A stretch of 64,000 nt of DNA from Francisella philomiragia subsp. philomiragia ATCC 25015 (GTDB lineage Bacteria > Pseudomonadota > Gammaproteobacteria > Francisellales > Francisellaceae): assembly GCF_000156715.1 (NCBI RefSeq), contig NZ_DS999316.1, positions 795,212 through 859,211 on the forward strand, read 5' to 3'. Positions within the stretch are counted from its first letter, which is position 1. Every line of letters begins with the position of its first letter. Positions 28,418 to 37,327 of this stretch are shown here, piece by piece. The notes under the pieces are model-generated. The model worked only from the letters and a program-made list of their open reading frames with translations. It did not search any database and was not told the DNA's origin. Made by a program: the position numbers and the translations under genes.

Positions 28418-29940
28418 AACTTACCCCTGTTTATCACATCTCGCTCATCAAAATACTCTTTAATACCATTTTTATCAAGATAGCACTCATGTCCTTTACC
28501 TGCTAATAAAATAACATCATTAGCTTTCGAGTTTTCGATAGTATATTTAATAGCTTCTTCTCTGCTATCAATAAAAGTATGCTTATCAGGATGACTAAAA
28601 CCTTTTTTGATATCATCAAAAATACTTTCAATACTTTCAAAACGATTATTATCTTCTGTGATGACTATTTTACTAGCATATTCCTCTGCTATTTGAGCCA
28701 TGATAGGTCTTTTGGTAGTATCTCTATTGCCACCACAGCCAAAGATACACCATAGATTATTTGGATGGTAGTTTACTAGAGTTTGTAGAGCTTTTTCCAA
28801 AGCATCTGGAGTATGCGCATAATCAATTATAATCTTTGCACCATTTACTAGTGCAATTACTTCCATACGCCCTTTTACAGGTTTTAATTTAGAAATATTT
28901 TCTAGAAGTTGTTCTCTAGTAGAGCTATCATCTAATGCCGCTAAGCTCAAACCTAAATTCATTAGATTAAATTCGCCAACTAAAGATGTTTGATAAGTAC
29001 CCATATACTTTTGAGAAATATATAAATCAAAGCTTGTTTGCATATTCTCTATACTCTTAGACTCTATATAAATATCTGCTCTTCTTGACTTTAGGCTGAC
29101 TGTTATAATCTCAATACTATACTTTAAGTCAGTATCTATAGATTCCGTGGTCGGAGCCTGACGGAATGACGATTTATTGGTATTTTCCCAAAGTTTCTGA
29201 CCATATTCATCATCTATATTTATTACAGCTTTTTTAAGGCTTCTAAACTGAAACAATTTTGCCTTAGCCTCAAAATAATTATCCATAGTCTTATGATAAT
29301 CAAGATGATCATGACTAAGATTACTAAATACTGCAATATCAAAATCTAAACCTTCGGTACGCTTTTGATCCAATGAATGAGAAGATACTTCCATAACAAG
29401 ATTTTGATAATTCTTATAATATGAAATAGTTTGATATAAAGATAATATATCTAATGTCGTATGGGTACTCTCTTGTAGATCTGGATAAATCCCATTGCCA
29501 TTTGTACCTAGTAACAATGATTTTTGACCAATTAATTTTTGCAATTGTGCAATATAACTAGAAATCGATGTTTTACCATTTGTGCCTGTTATACCAATTA
29601 TATTTTGAGGTTTTTTATAATCATAAAACCATTTAGCAAGATTCGATAGCTTCTCTTTTAAATTTTCAACATAAAAAATATTAGGTAATTCCCCTTCAGC
29701 TACTGAAGAGGTGGCAATCGAAGATTGACGGGGTAGTTTATCACTCAAAATAAGTTTTGTACCCTTAGCTAAAACACTATCAATATATTTATTACCATCA
29801 TTTGATAGACCTTTGAGAGCTATAAATGCTGATTTTGCGTCACATTTACGACTATCTAAAGACAGCGATTCAATTTGAAAATTATTTTGAGATAAGGTTT
29901 GAATATCTAGAAATTTTAATATTTGGTTTATACGTTTCAT
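28402..29940 (-). CDS. murE: UDP-MurNAc-L-Ala-D-Glu--2,6-diaminopimelate ligase
   Basis: Adds the third stem-peptide residue, meso-DAP in gram-negatives, to UDP-MurNAc-L-Ala-D-Glu. Motifs: LDSRKCDAKSAFIALKG, P-loop GITGTNGKTSI, EVSSHSLDQKRT, IIDYAHTPDALEKAL and IFGCGGNRDTTKRPIM. The DAP-recognition motif usually reads DNPR; here it reads DNNR (EDNNRFES). I take the ATG at 29940; two GTG codons at 29955 and 29952 extend the frame by five residues. Compared with E. coli MurE, extra residues appear at about 85-95 and 260-270, where the DNA is a palindromic repeat (separate entries). Confidence 0.93.
   Translation of the reverse strand: MKRINQILKFLDIQTLSQNNFQIESLSLDSRKCDAKSAFIALKGLSNDGNKYIDSVLAKGTKLILSDKLPRQSSIATSSVAEGELPNIFYVENLKEKLSNLAKWFYDYKKPQNIIGITGTNGKTSISSYIAQLQKLIGQKSLLLGTNGNGIYPDLQESTHTTLDILSLYQTISYYKNYQNLVMEVSSHSLDQKRTEGLDFDIAVFSNLSHDHLDYHKTMDNYFEAKAKLFQFRSLKKAVINIDDEYGQKLWENTNKSSFRQAPTTESIDTDLKYSIEIITVSLKSRRADIYIESKSIENMQTSFDLYISQKYMGTYQTSLVGEFNLMNLGLSLAALDDSSTREQLLENISKLKPVKGRMEVIALVNGAKIIIDYAHTPDALEKALQTLVNYHPNNLWCIFGCGGNRDTTKRPIMAQIAEEYASKIVITEDNNRFESIESIFDDIKKGFSHPDKHTFIDSREEAIKYTIENSKANDVILLAGKGHECYLDKNGIKEYFDERDVINRGKFCQMI
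29141..29170. repeat. Palindromic repeat read in frame inside murE (copy 1)
   Basis: ATTCCGT at 29142-29148 faces ACGGAAT at 29161-29167, with GG/CC continuing the stem around a 6-base loop. The flanks GATTCC and GGAATGAC match those of the hairpin at 33396-33422 (GATTCT, AGAATGAC). In the murE frame it encodes about 10 residues (SFRQAPTTES), at a point where E. coli MurE has no counterpart. It keeps the frame. Confidence 0.7.
29690..29738. repeat. Palindromic repeat read in frame inside murE (copy 2)
   Basis: Two adjacent hairpins, CTTCAG/CTGAAG and CAATC/GATTG, are enclosed by CCCC at 29692-29695 and GGGG at 29731-29734. It is read through in murE as about 16 residues (PRQSSIATSSVAEGE), lying between strands of the N-terminal domain. 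The sequence differs from copy 1 but has the same kind of cruciform layout. I cannot show that both belong to one family. Confidence 0.55.
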
Positions 29941-29949
29941 TTTAATTTT

Positions 29950-30145
29950 CACCACATTAAAGCACTTTGTGGCAAGCTTATGTCAAAGTCATTGATCCAG
30001 TGACTACAACTGTCTGAGCTTGCGAGTTTTGTAGGCACCAATGACTTACATTAAAGCGCGAACATGTGCTAAGCAGTTTTGCATACTTTTTCTGCTATTG
30101 CAAAAAGTATGTCGCTAAAACTTACATCGTAAGTTAGCGAAAGCA
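29950..30145. repeat. Four palindromes in the glyQ-murE gap
   Basis: The 210-base gap holds four inverted repeats: CCACA/TGTGG near 29952-29972; GTCATTG at 29988-29994 with CAATGAC at 30039-30045 enclosing CTACAACT/AGTTTTGTAG; CATACTTTTT (30082-30091) with AAAAAGTATG (30102-30111); and TCGCTAAAACTTAC (30112-30125) with GTAAGTTAGCGA (30129-30140). The last lies 10 bases past the glyQ stop on the minus strand and may end or stabilise its transcript. No open frame covers the region. Confidence 0.65.
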
Positions 30146-30150
30146 TTTAA

Positions 30151-31041
30151 TCAATTATCTTTTTTAAAAGCTGGAAAACCCAATTTTTCTCTAGCGCTAT
30201 AATATTCTTTAGCTACTTCTAGAGCTAATTTTCTAACTCTTAGAATATAGCCTTGTCTTTCTGTAACAGATATTGCATGACGCGCATCTAATAAGTTAAA
30301 AGTATGTGAAGCTTTCAATACAAACTCATAAGCTGGTATTGGTAGATTTTTTCCTACTAGTCTATAACCTTCTTTCTCTAATAAATCAAACTGTTTGAAA
30401 AGCTCTTCAACATTAGCTTCTTCAAAGTTATAAGTCGACATCTCAATTTCATTTTGTAAGAATACATCCCGATAATATAAAGGACCATTTTGCGTATTAG
30501 CCCATAATATATCATACATGCTATCAACATTTTGAATGTACATAGCTAGTCGCTCAAGACCATAAGTAATCTCGCCCATAACAGGCTTACACTCAAGTCC
30601 ACCTACTTGTTGAAAATATGTAAACTGTGTAATCTCCATACCATTTGACCATACTTCCCAACCAAGACCCCAAGCGCCAAGTGTTGGCGACTCCCAGTTA
30701 TCTTCAACGAAGCGAATATCATTCTCTAATGGATCAATACCTAGCTCTCTAAGTGAACCAAGATATAATTCTTGAATATCATCAGGCGATGGCTTCATCA
30801 CAACTTGGTATTGGTAGTAATGTTGCGTACGGTTAGGATTCTCACCATAACGACCATCTGTAGGTCTTCTTGATGGCTGTACATACGCAGCTGTCCATGG
30901 CTCTGGACCTATCGCTCTTAGAGTTGTAGCTGGATGAAATGTACCAGCACCGACTTCCATATCTAGTGGCTGGATAATCGCACAACCTTTAGATGCCCAA
31001 TAATGATGTAGTTTTAAAATAATTTCTTGAAATGTAAGCAT
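30151..31041 (-). CDS. glyQ: Glycyl-tRNA synthetase alpha subunit
   Basis: Catalytic alpha subunit of the bacterial alpha2-beta2 glycyl-tRNA synthetase. The opening [32 protein letters not shown] and the class II motifs [23 protein letters not shown] and [17 protein letters not shown] are unmistakable, and the 296 residues are normal. The beta subunit gene glyS, usually the next gene, is absent from this window: the next gene downstream is murE, after the palindrome-rich gap. Confidence 0.96.
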   Translation of the reverse strand: MLTFQEIILKLHHYWASKGCAIIQPLDMEVGAGTFHPATTLRAIGPEPWTAAYVQPSRRPTDGRYGENPNRTQHYYQYQVVMKPSPDDIQELYLGSLRELGIDPLENDIRFVEDNWESPTLGAWGLGWEVWSNGMEITQFTYFQQVGGLECKPVMGEITYGLERLAMYIQNVDSMYDILWANTQNGPLYYRDVFLQNEIEMSTYNFEEANVEELFKQFDLLEKEGYRLVGKNLPIPAYEFVLKASHTFNLLDARHAISVTERQGYILRVRKLALEVAKEYYSAREKLGFPAFKKDN

Positions 31042-31296
31042 TTTAAATATGTTATTAGCCTAATTAATTGAGATAAATTTTAACATATTTATGCTTAGAG
31101 TTGCGAAAAATGGTTATAAGATATTAGTATTTCTTTCTAGATAAGAATGCGAGCAGCCCATAGCTTGCTTTTATATAATATTGTTATTCGATTCATAGCC
31201 ATTCGATTAAAAGTCGAGCTGTTCCACTATTAAATGTGACTTTGAATAACTATATCATCTTAAGTATTAGAAAATTTAGCAGAAAAGATCAATATT

Positions 31297-31347
31297 GGAT
31301 TTTGAGCGCAACGGAAAATTTGTCCAACAGCCACCTCATTGTTATAC
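31297..31347 (-). other. Possible half attC site after the small membrane-protein gene
   Basis: On the gene strand the stop codon is embedded in GTATAACAA, the form of an integron R'' box, followed by a stem-forming stretch with GGACAAATTTTCC, TTGCGCTC and AAAATCC. A hairpin of this type and the box are features of attC sites, and the stem loop is richer in GC than the surroundings. The matching right half with a GTTRRRY box is not found, so this is at best a decayed half site. Confidence 0.35.
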
Positions 31348-31779
31348 GCCGCGTAGGTAACCTCGATTTTTTACTAATTTTTGTGCTTTTTTAGTTTCTA
31401 ACAGCCAAAAAACTTCAAATATATAAATTGGAAGAAAGCACACAGAAGAAAGAACTGGATAATCCTCTATGAATTGCATATATGGGCCAATAATCATTAA
31501 AAGAGCATAAAATGATATGAGCAACCACAAAAGTATAAAGTATGAGTGAGCTTTGATTATTTGAAATATGACAGCATCTTGGTTATAGCGTATTTTTCGA
31601 ATGTGATTATGCTTTTTCAACCTTCTCGCCCTAAAATAATTGCGAATAATGTTAGGAACGTGATTTAGGAAAAAAGAACTGATTAAGCTAATTAGCTTAT
31701 CAATATATGGACTAATTTTGGGAATAACATAAGCGAGTATCGCACTAGCTAACAATCCAATTATCAACTCTAAACTCAT
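31342..31779 (-). CDS. Small membrane protein of unknown function
   Basis: No family recognised. The 145 residues have a hydrophobic N-terminal segment (SLELIIGLLASAILAYVI), a basic central region (RARRLKKHNHIRKIR) and two strongly hydrophobic segments near residues 80-100 and 108-128. The start ATG is 17 bases from a GTTATAT sequence, and its stop lies in GTATAAC, an arrangement like the borders of an integron cassette. The neighbours glyQ and malQ give no functional clue. The 299-base gap to glyQ otherwise holds nothing I can recognise. Confidence 0.7.
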   Translation of the reverse strand: MSLELIIGLLASAILAYVIPKISPYIDKLISLISSFFLNHVPNIIRNYFRARRLKKHNHIRKIRYNQDAVIFQIIKAHSYFILLWLLISFYALLMIIGPYMQFIEDYPVLSSVCFLPIYIFEVFWLLETKKAQKLVKNRGYLRGV

Positions 31780-31840
31780 TTAGAATCCTGTTTTCATATA
31801 ACAACTATTAATACACTAATTATACCAATTCTAATAAAAA

Positions 31841-33256
31841 TTAATATAACCCTCCAAAACCAACCAACTTCCATTGCCAATTAGGTTCGCCTACAGTACC
31901 AGGAGTATTTAATCTAGCCTCACTACCTAATTCTAAAATATCTTGTACTGGCAATATTACATATTCAGCATCACAATTAAGTAAATACTTAATAATCTTT
32001 CTAAAAATATTTCTATCATTAGCTTTAAAATATTTCTTTAACAGCTTTCTTTGATATCTATTTAGCTCATCAAAATACCATCCTTTGAGAGTATTATTAT
32101 CGTGAGTACCTGAGTATGCAATGATATTTGTACCCTCAACAAACTTAGCTGTTTTTAGATCAAAGTGAAAAGGGAACACTTTCATACCCTTTAGCTTATA
32201 ATGATCTCTTAGCTCAAATACTTCATCTCTTAAGTCTCCTAAATCTTCAGCAATAATATTAGCATCTGGAATACGCTTATAGACTGTATCAAAGAAATCA
32301 TAACCAGGAGCCTCAACCCACTCGCCATTTATAGCAGTCTTTTCACCTGCTGGTATCTTCCAATATGTATCAAAAGCTCTAAAATGATCAATCCTAACAA
32401 TATCAAATAATTTGAAGTTACCCTTCAGGCGTTCTATCCAAAAATCAAAATTTGTTTCTTTGAGCTTATCCCAATCATATAGAGGATTACCCCATAGCTG
32501 GCCGGTTTCTGAGAAAAAGTCAGGTGGAACACCTGCAACGAAACTAGGATTTAGATTCTCGTCTAATAGAAATATATCTTGATGCTCCCACACATCGGCA
32601 GAGTCAAAACCAAGATAAATAGGCAAATCGCCCATAATTTCGATATTATTTTGATTAGCATATTCTCTTAGCTCAAACCACTGCTTATAAAAGATAAACT
32701 GCAAAAATATTTGATAATCTATCTCGTTTTGAAATTGATCAAGTTCTATAGCTTTATCTTTGATCCAGTTTTTATATTCTTGCGGCCAAAAATTCCAAGC
32801 TTGGTTATTATTAGCCTTTCTAAAAGCTTTAAAAATAGCATAATTTTTAACCCATGAGTTTTGAGCTATAAAATTATTATATTCTTGTTCAAACTTATCT
32901 TTTGAACTTTGAAAATTGCTAAATGCTTCTTCAAGATAACTATCTTTGAAATTACGAACAAGTTCATATTCAACTTTATCAGAGTTTACATTCAGACTTT
33001 TAAGAGATGATTCTTCAAGCAAACCATAATCTGCTAGTTTTTCTAAGCTAATATAGATTTCATCACCTGCAAAAGAAGAGCTTGACTGATATGGAGAGTT
33101 GCCAAAACCTAGTGGTGTAAGTGGCAGCACCTGCCAAATCTTAGTATTTGCTTGTTTTATAATATCAACAAATTCATAAGCACTTTTACCCAAATCACCA
33201 ATACCAAACTGACTTGGTAAACTTGAGATAGCTAATAATAATCCAGATTTTTTCAT
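31841..33256 (-). CDS. malQ: 4-alpha-glucanotransferase (amylomaltase)
   Basis: GH77 enzyme that transfers alpha-1,4-glucan segments between maltodextrins and frees glucose. The N-terminus has LAISSLPSQFGIGDLGKSAYEFVD and PLTPLGFGNSPYQS. The catalytic residues lie in DIVRIDHFRAFDTYW (Asp nucleophile), IIAEDLGDL (Glu acid/base) and YSGTHDNNTLKGW (Asp). At 471 residues it is the short form that lacks the N-terminal extension of E. coli MalQ. It sits last in the minus-strand set pgm-glgC-glgA-glgP-malQ, separated from glgP by a 214-base gap with two palindromes. Confidence 0.95.
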   Translation of the reverse strand: MKKSGLLLAISSLPSQFGIGDLGKSAYEFVDIIKQANTKIWQVLPLTPLGFGNSPYQSSSSFAGDEIYISLEKLADYGLLEESSLKSLNVNSDKVEYELVRNFKDSYLEEAFSNFQSSKDKFEQEYNNFIAQNSWVKNYAIFKAFRKANNNQAWNFWPQEYKNWIKDKAIELDQFQNEIDYQIFLQFIFYKQWFELREYANQNNIEIMGDLPIYLGFDSADVWEHQDIFLLDENLNPSFVAGVPPDFFSETGQLWGNPLYDWDKLKETNFDFWIERLKGNFKLFDIVRIDHFRAFDTYWKIPAGEKTAINGEWVEAPGYDFFDTVYKRIPDANIIAEDLGDLRDEVFELRDHYKLKGMKVFPFHFDLKTAKFVEGTNIIAYSGTHDNNTLKGWYFDELNRYQRKLLKKYFKANDRNIFRKIIKYLLNCDAEYVILPVQDILELGSEARLNTPGTVGEPNWQWKLVGFGGLY

Positions 33257-33340
33257 ATACTCTCTCTACATCATAAAAAAATGCACATTGCGGTAACCAA
33301 ATAGTACTAAAATATTCTAAGAGTGACAATCTCAACCGCA

Positions 33341-33422
33341 GTCATCCTATGACTTCACCATAGGATCCATTGGGTATAAGCTAAGTAAGTTATTGGATTC
33401 TACGATCAAGTCGTAGAATGAC
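33341..33422. repeat. Head-to-head palindromic repeat pair between glgP and malQ
   Basis: Hairpin A has ATCCTATG (33344-33351) facing CATAGGAT (33359-33366). Hairpin B has ATTCTACGA (33397-33405) facing TCGTAGAAT (33411-33419). The outer ends GTCATCC and GAATGAC are themselves partly complementary, so the two units form a mirrored pair, as in paired REP/BIME elements. Hairpin B shares its GATTC...GAATGAC frame with the repeat inside murE. Located between two genes of one strand, it could shape the glgP-malQ transcript. Confidence 0.7.
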
Positions 33423-33470
33423 ATATATTTATAACACTAATCATCCTTGTATCACAAGTGTAATACAAGT

Positions 33471-35738
33471 CTAAATCTTCCAGATATCTCTGTTATAGTC
33501 AGCAATAGTTCTATCTGAACTGAAGAACCCAGCTTTTGCAATATTTACTAAAGCCATAGACATCCACTCTTTACGGTTCTCATAATCTTTGATCATTTGA
33601 TCCTTAACTTGTGCATACTCTACAAGATCTATCAAAGTCATAAACCAGTCTTTATTAAGTAACTCGTTATACAACTCTTTTAAGTTAGATTTCTTACCAA
33701 GCTTAACAAGTTTTTTAGAAACTATAAAATCTACGATCGGCTTGATCGCAGGCTGCTTGTAGTAATCTTTAGAAATATAACCACTAGTCTTATATAGATT
33801 GATAATAGTGTCACTATCTTTACCAAATGTGTATATATTATCTTGTCCAACTAGCTCAGCAATCTCTACGTTAGCACCATCCATAGTTCCTAATGTAATA
33901 GCACCATTTAGCATAAACTTCATGTTACCTGTACCACTAGCCTCTTTTGATGCTAGAGAGATTTGCTCAGAGATATCAGCAGCTGGGATTAACTTCTCAG
34001 CAACGCTTACATTATAGTTCTCAACAAATAATACTCTCATGTACTTATTCACATCAGAATCATTATTGATAAGCTCTTGTAAGCATAGTATTAGATGAAT
34101 AATATCCTTAGCTATAATATAAGCTGGAGCTGCCTTACCACCAAATATAAAGTTAACAGCTCTTGCAGGCTTAAGCTTACCTGACTTAATCTGTAAATAT
34201 CTATGGATTATATACAAAGCATTCATTTGTTGACGCTTATATTCATGGATACGCTTGATTTGTACGTCAAATATTCCATCTTTGATAAGCTCCACACCAT
34301 AATGCTCTTTAGCAAATTTAATAAATTGTGCTTTTTTAACCTTTTTGATATCTTCAAGAGCTTTTAAAGTATCATCATTATCAAATTTTAGAAGTTTTTC
34401 TAAATCAGTAGCTTTAGTTTTAAAACTATCACCGATAACACTTTCTAAGTATTTTGTTAACTCAGGGTTAGATTGTAATAACCATCTTCTGAATGTTATA
34501 CCATTAGTCTTATTATTGAATTTGTTTGGATAAATATCGTTAAAGTGCTTCAATTCATCATTTTTAAGAATCTCTGTATGAAGTGCTGCTACACCATTTA
34601 CACTAAAGCTATAATGAATACTCATATGAGCCATATGCACAATACTTTTATCATCAATGATAGATAATTTCTCATCGATATGCTCTAGCTTAACTTTAGC
34701 ATCTAAATATCTAATAATATCGATTAACTCTTGAGTTAGTACTTTTTTAAGATATCTTAGAGGCCATTTTTCTAGCGCTTCAGCCAAGATAGTATGGTTA
34801 GTATACGCTACTGTTTTCTTAACTATTTCGATAGCTGCATCTATAGATAGCCCTCTAGTCATAAGCTGACGTACAAGCTCAGGAATCACCAAAGTTGGAT
34901 GAGTATCATTAATCTGGATAGTTGCATGCTCATGAAGCTTCTCAATTGAGTAGCCTTTGTCATCCATATCTGCAAAGACTAAATGCACAGCATTACTTAC
35001 CATGAAATACTGTTGGAAAATTCTTAATAAATGTCCTGCTTCATCGCTATCATCTGGATATAAGAAAAGCGTAACGTTCTTTTCGATAGCTGTTTTATCA
35101 AAAGATATACCTTTTTTAACGATACTAGAGTCAACGCTCTCAGCATCAAACAAGCATAATTTATTAACAAAGTTATTTTGATAACCAACCATCTCAATAT
35201 CATACATCTGAGATTGTATACTAAAACCATTAAAATCAATCTTATAAGCAGCCTTTCTCTTATTAAGCCAGCCTTTATCCTCTATCCATGGATTAGGTGT
35301 TTCTTTTTGTAGATTCTTTTTGAATTTTTGCTTAAACAAACCATAATGATAGTTCAAACTAACACCTGTTGCAGGGATAGCTAATGATGCTATTGAATCT
35401 AAAAAGCACGCTGCTAATCTACCCAAACCACCATTACCTAGAGATGGTTCTGGCTCACACTCTTCGATCAAAGCTATATCTTTACCATTAGCCTCAAATA
35501 GCTCTTTAACATCATTATAAATTCCAAAATTTATAAGATTATTTGCTAACATTCTACCGATCAAAAATTCACTAGATATATAATATATTTTCTTTTTAAA
35601 ATCAGGCGTTGGTAGTTTTTCTGTTTGCTCTTTAACATAAGATAATAGTGCATAATATAAATCTTGATCACTTGCTTTAGCTATATCACATCCTAAAGCA
35701 TCTTGTAAAAAAAGCTTGATTTGATTTTTGTTATCCAT
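33471..35738 (-). CDS. glgP: Glycogen/maltodextrin phosphorylase
   Basis: GT35 enzyme that releases glucose 1-phosphate from alpha-1,4-glucans. The PLP-binding lysine is in EASGTGNMKFMLNGA, and other motifs are EPEPSLGNGGLGRLAACFLDS, INDTHPTLVIPELVR, FNNKTNGITFRRWL and IHEYKRQQMNAL. Length 755 is at the short end for the family. Its place in the pgm-glgC-glgA cluster favours a role in glycogen breakdown; maltodextrin phosphorylase (MalP) is an equally possible name because malQ follows. Confidence 0.95.
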   Translation of the reverse strand: MDNKNQIKLFLQDALGCDIAKASDQDLYYALLSYVKEQTEKLPTPDFKKKIYYISSEFLIGRMLANNLINFGIYNDVKELFEANGKDIALIEECEPEPSLGNGGLGRLAACFLDSIASLAIPATGVSLNYHYGLFKQKFKKNLQKETPNPWIEDKGWLNKRKAAYKIDFNGFSIQSQMYDIEMVGYQNNFVNKLCLFDAESVDSSIVKKGISFDKTAIEKNVTLFLYPDDSDEAGHLLRIFQQYFMVSNAVHLVFADMDDKGYSIEKLHEHATIQINDTHPTLVIPELVRQLMTRGLSIDAAIEIVKKTVAYTNHTILAEALEKWPLRYLKKVLTQELIDIIRYLDAKVKLEHIDEKLSIIDDKSIVHMAHMSIHYSFSVNGVAALHTEILKNDELKHFNDIYPNKFNNKTNGITFRRWLLQSNPELTKYLESVIGDSFKTKATDLEKLLKFDNDDTLKALEDIKKVKKAQFIKFAKEHYGVELIKDGIFDVQIKRIHEYKRQQMNALYIIHRYLQIKSGKLKPARAVNFIFGGKAAPAYIIAKDIIHLILCLQELINNDSDVNKYMRVLFVENYNVSVAEKLIPAADISEQISLASKEASGTGNMKFMLNGAITLGTMDGANVEIAELVGQDNIYTFGKDSDTIINLYKTSGYISKDYYKQPAIKPIVDFIVSKKLVKLGKKSNLKELYNELLNKDWFMTLIDLVEYAQVKDQMIKDYENRKEWMSMALVNIAKAGFFSSDRTIADYNRDIWKI

Positions 35739-35860
35739 TTTTTTAGAAACCTTTGATAATAATTTATTGATAAAAAATAATTACATTAAAAATTATAATA
35801 TCATTTAAGTATTTTTTTTGGTAAAAAAATATTGATTTTTTGAACTTTTTTGAAAGCCTA

Positions 35861-37318
35861 TCAGACCAGTTGAGAATAAATTTGATGTATTTTATCAGCA
35901 GCTGCATTCCAATCTACTTTTTGTTGCATTGCAGTTTTTCTAACCTTCTTCCAGTCTGCTTTACGATTATATAATGCGAATGCTCGGCGTATTGCTAAGG
36001 TTAGAGACTCCACACTAAACTCATCAAAAACAAACCCTGTAGCCGTACCATCAGCTAAATTCTCTAATGAAGAATCTGTAACCGTATCTGCTAGGCCACC
36101 AACTTTGTGTACTAGAGGTAAAGTTCCATAAGTCAAACCATATAATTGTGTCAATCCACAAGGCTCGAAACGTGATGGTACCAATATCACATCAGAACCA
36201 GCAATTATACGATGTGCTTGGTTTTCATCATAGCCGATTTGTACAGCGATTGATTTAGGAGATTTCTTAGCAGCAGCTAAAAATGCTTCTTCCAAAGCTT
36301 TATCACCACTTCCTAACAAAACAATTTGACCGCCTCTACTAGTGATTTCACCTATTGCTTCAATTAAAAGGTTTAGGCCTTTTTGCTCAGTTAAGCGTGT
36401 TACAATTCCAAAAACCACTGCATCCTCTTTTTTCGCAAGTCCAGTCATTGCTTGTAGAGCTGTTTTACATTTTGCTTTACCAACATTCGCTGTAGTAACT
36501 GAATAGTTAGCTTCTATAAGAGTATCCTTTTTAGGATTCCATACTTGAGGATCTACACCATTAAGTACTCCATATAGATCATTATGACGATCTGCAAGTA
36601 GCCCTTCTAATCCACATCCCTGCTCATAAGACTGAATCTCTTTAGCATATGTAGGACTTACTGTGGTGATCTTATCAGCAAAATATAGACCCGCCTTCAT
36701 AAAAGATACTTGACCATAGAACTCTAAACCATTCATACTCAAGAATATACCTGGTAAATCTAACTCCGCAAAAACACTCATTGGGAAAAGACCTTGATAA
36801 GCAAGATTATGCACAGTGAACACTGTTTTTACAGCTTTTTTGCCAGATGCTAGTTCACTTGCTTTGATATAAGCAGGTACTAATCCAGCATGCCAATCAT
36901 GACTATGAACAACTTCTGGCTTCCACTTAGCATCCAAGCCTTCAGAAATTCTTGCTGCTACCCAACCCAATAAAGCGAATCTGAGATAATTATCTGCATA
37001 AGCTTGATTACTACTATCTGCGTATGGATTACCCGGACGAGCGAATAAACTAGGAGCATCTATTACATATATGTCGATTTTAGTATTAGGAATCTTAGCT
37101 AAAAATATGTTTATCTCTTCTGCACCAAAACGAGAAGGGATATTAATCAAAAGCTGCTTATCCTTAATAGCATTCATAAATGCCGGAAATCCTGGAACCA
37201 AAACCCTACTATCAACTCCAAAACTGGCTAATGCAGGAGGCAAAGCAGCTGTAACATCTGCAAGACCTCCTGTTTTTAGAATTGGATATAATTCACTACA
37301 TACATGTAAAACGCGCAT
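35861..37318 (-). CDS. glgA: Glycogen synthase (ADP-glucose)
   Basis: GT5 glucosyltransferase that extends alpha-1,4-glucan from ADP-glucose. It starts RVLHVCSELYPILKTGGLADVTAALP; the KTGGL motif binds ADP-glucose. HDWHAG and TVHNLAYQGLFP follow, and the C-terminal half holds VPSRFEPCGLTQLYGL, with the catalytic Glu. The 485 residues match E. coli. Its start is only 9 bases after the glgC stop on the same strand, so the two are translated from one mRNA. Confidence 0.96.
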   Translation of the reverse strand: MRVLHVCSELYPILKTGGLADVTAALPPALASFGVDSRVLVPGFPAFMNAIKDKQLLINIPSRFGAEEINIFLAKIPNTKIDIYVIDAPSLFARPGNPYADSSNQAYADNYLRFALLGWVAARISEGLDAKWKPEVVHSHDWHAGLVPAYIKASELASGKKAVKTVFTVHNLAYQGLFPMSVFAELDLPGIFLSMNGLEFYGQVSFMKAGLYFADKITTVSPTYAKEIQSYEQGCGLEGLLADRHNDLYGVLNGVDPQVWNPKKDTLIEANYSVTTANVGKAKCKTALQAMTGLAKKEDAVVFGIVTRLTEQKGLNLLIEAIGEITSRGGQIVLLGSGDKALEEAFLAAAKKSPKSIAVQIGYDENQAHRIIAGSDVILVPSRFEPCGLTQLYGLTYGTLPLVHKVGGLADTVTDSSLENLADGTATGFVFDEFSVESLTLAIRRAFALYNRKADWKKVRKTAMQQKVDWNAAADKIHQIYSQLV

Positions 37319-37327
37319 AAGCTTCTC

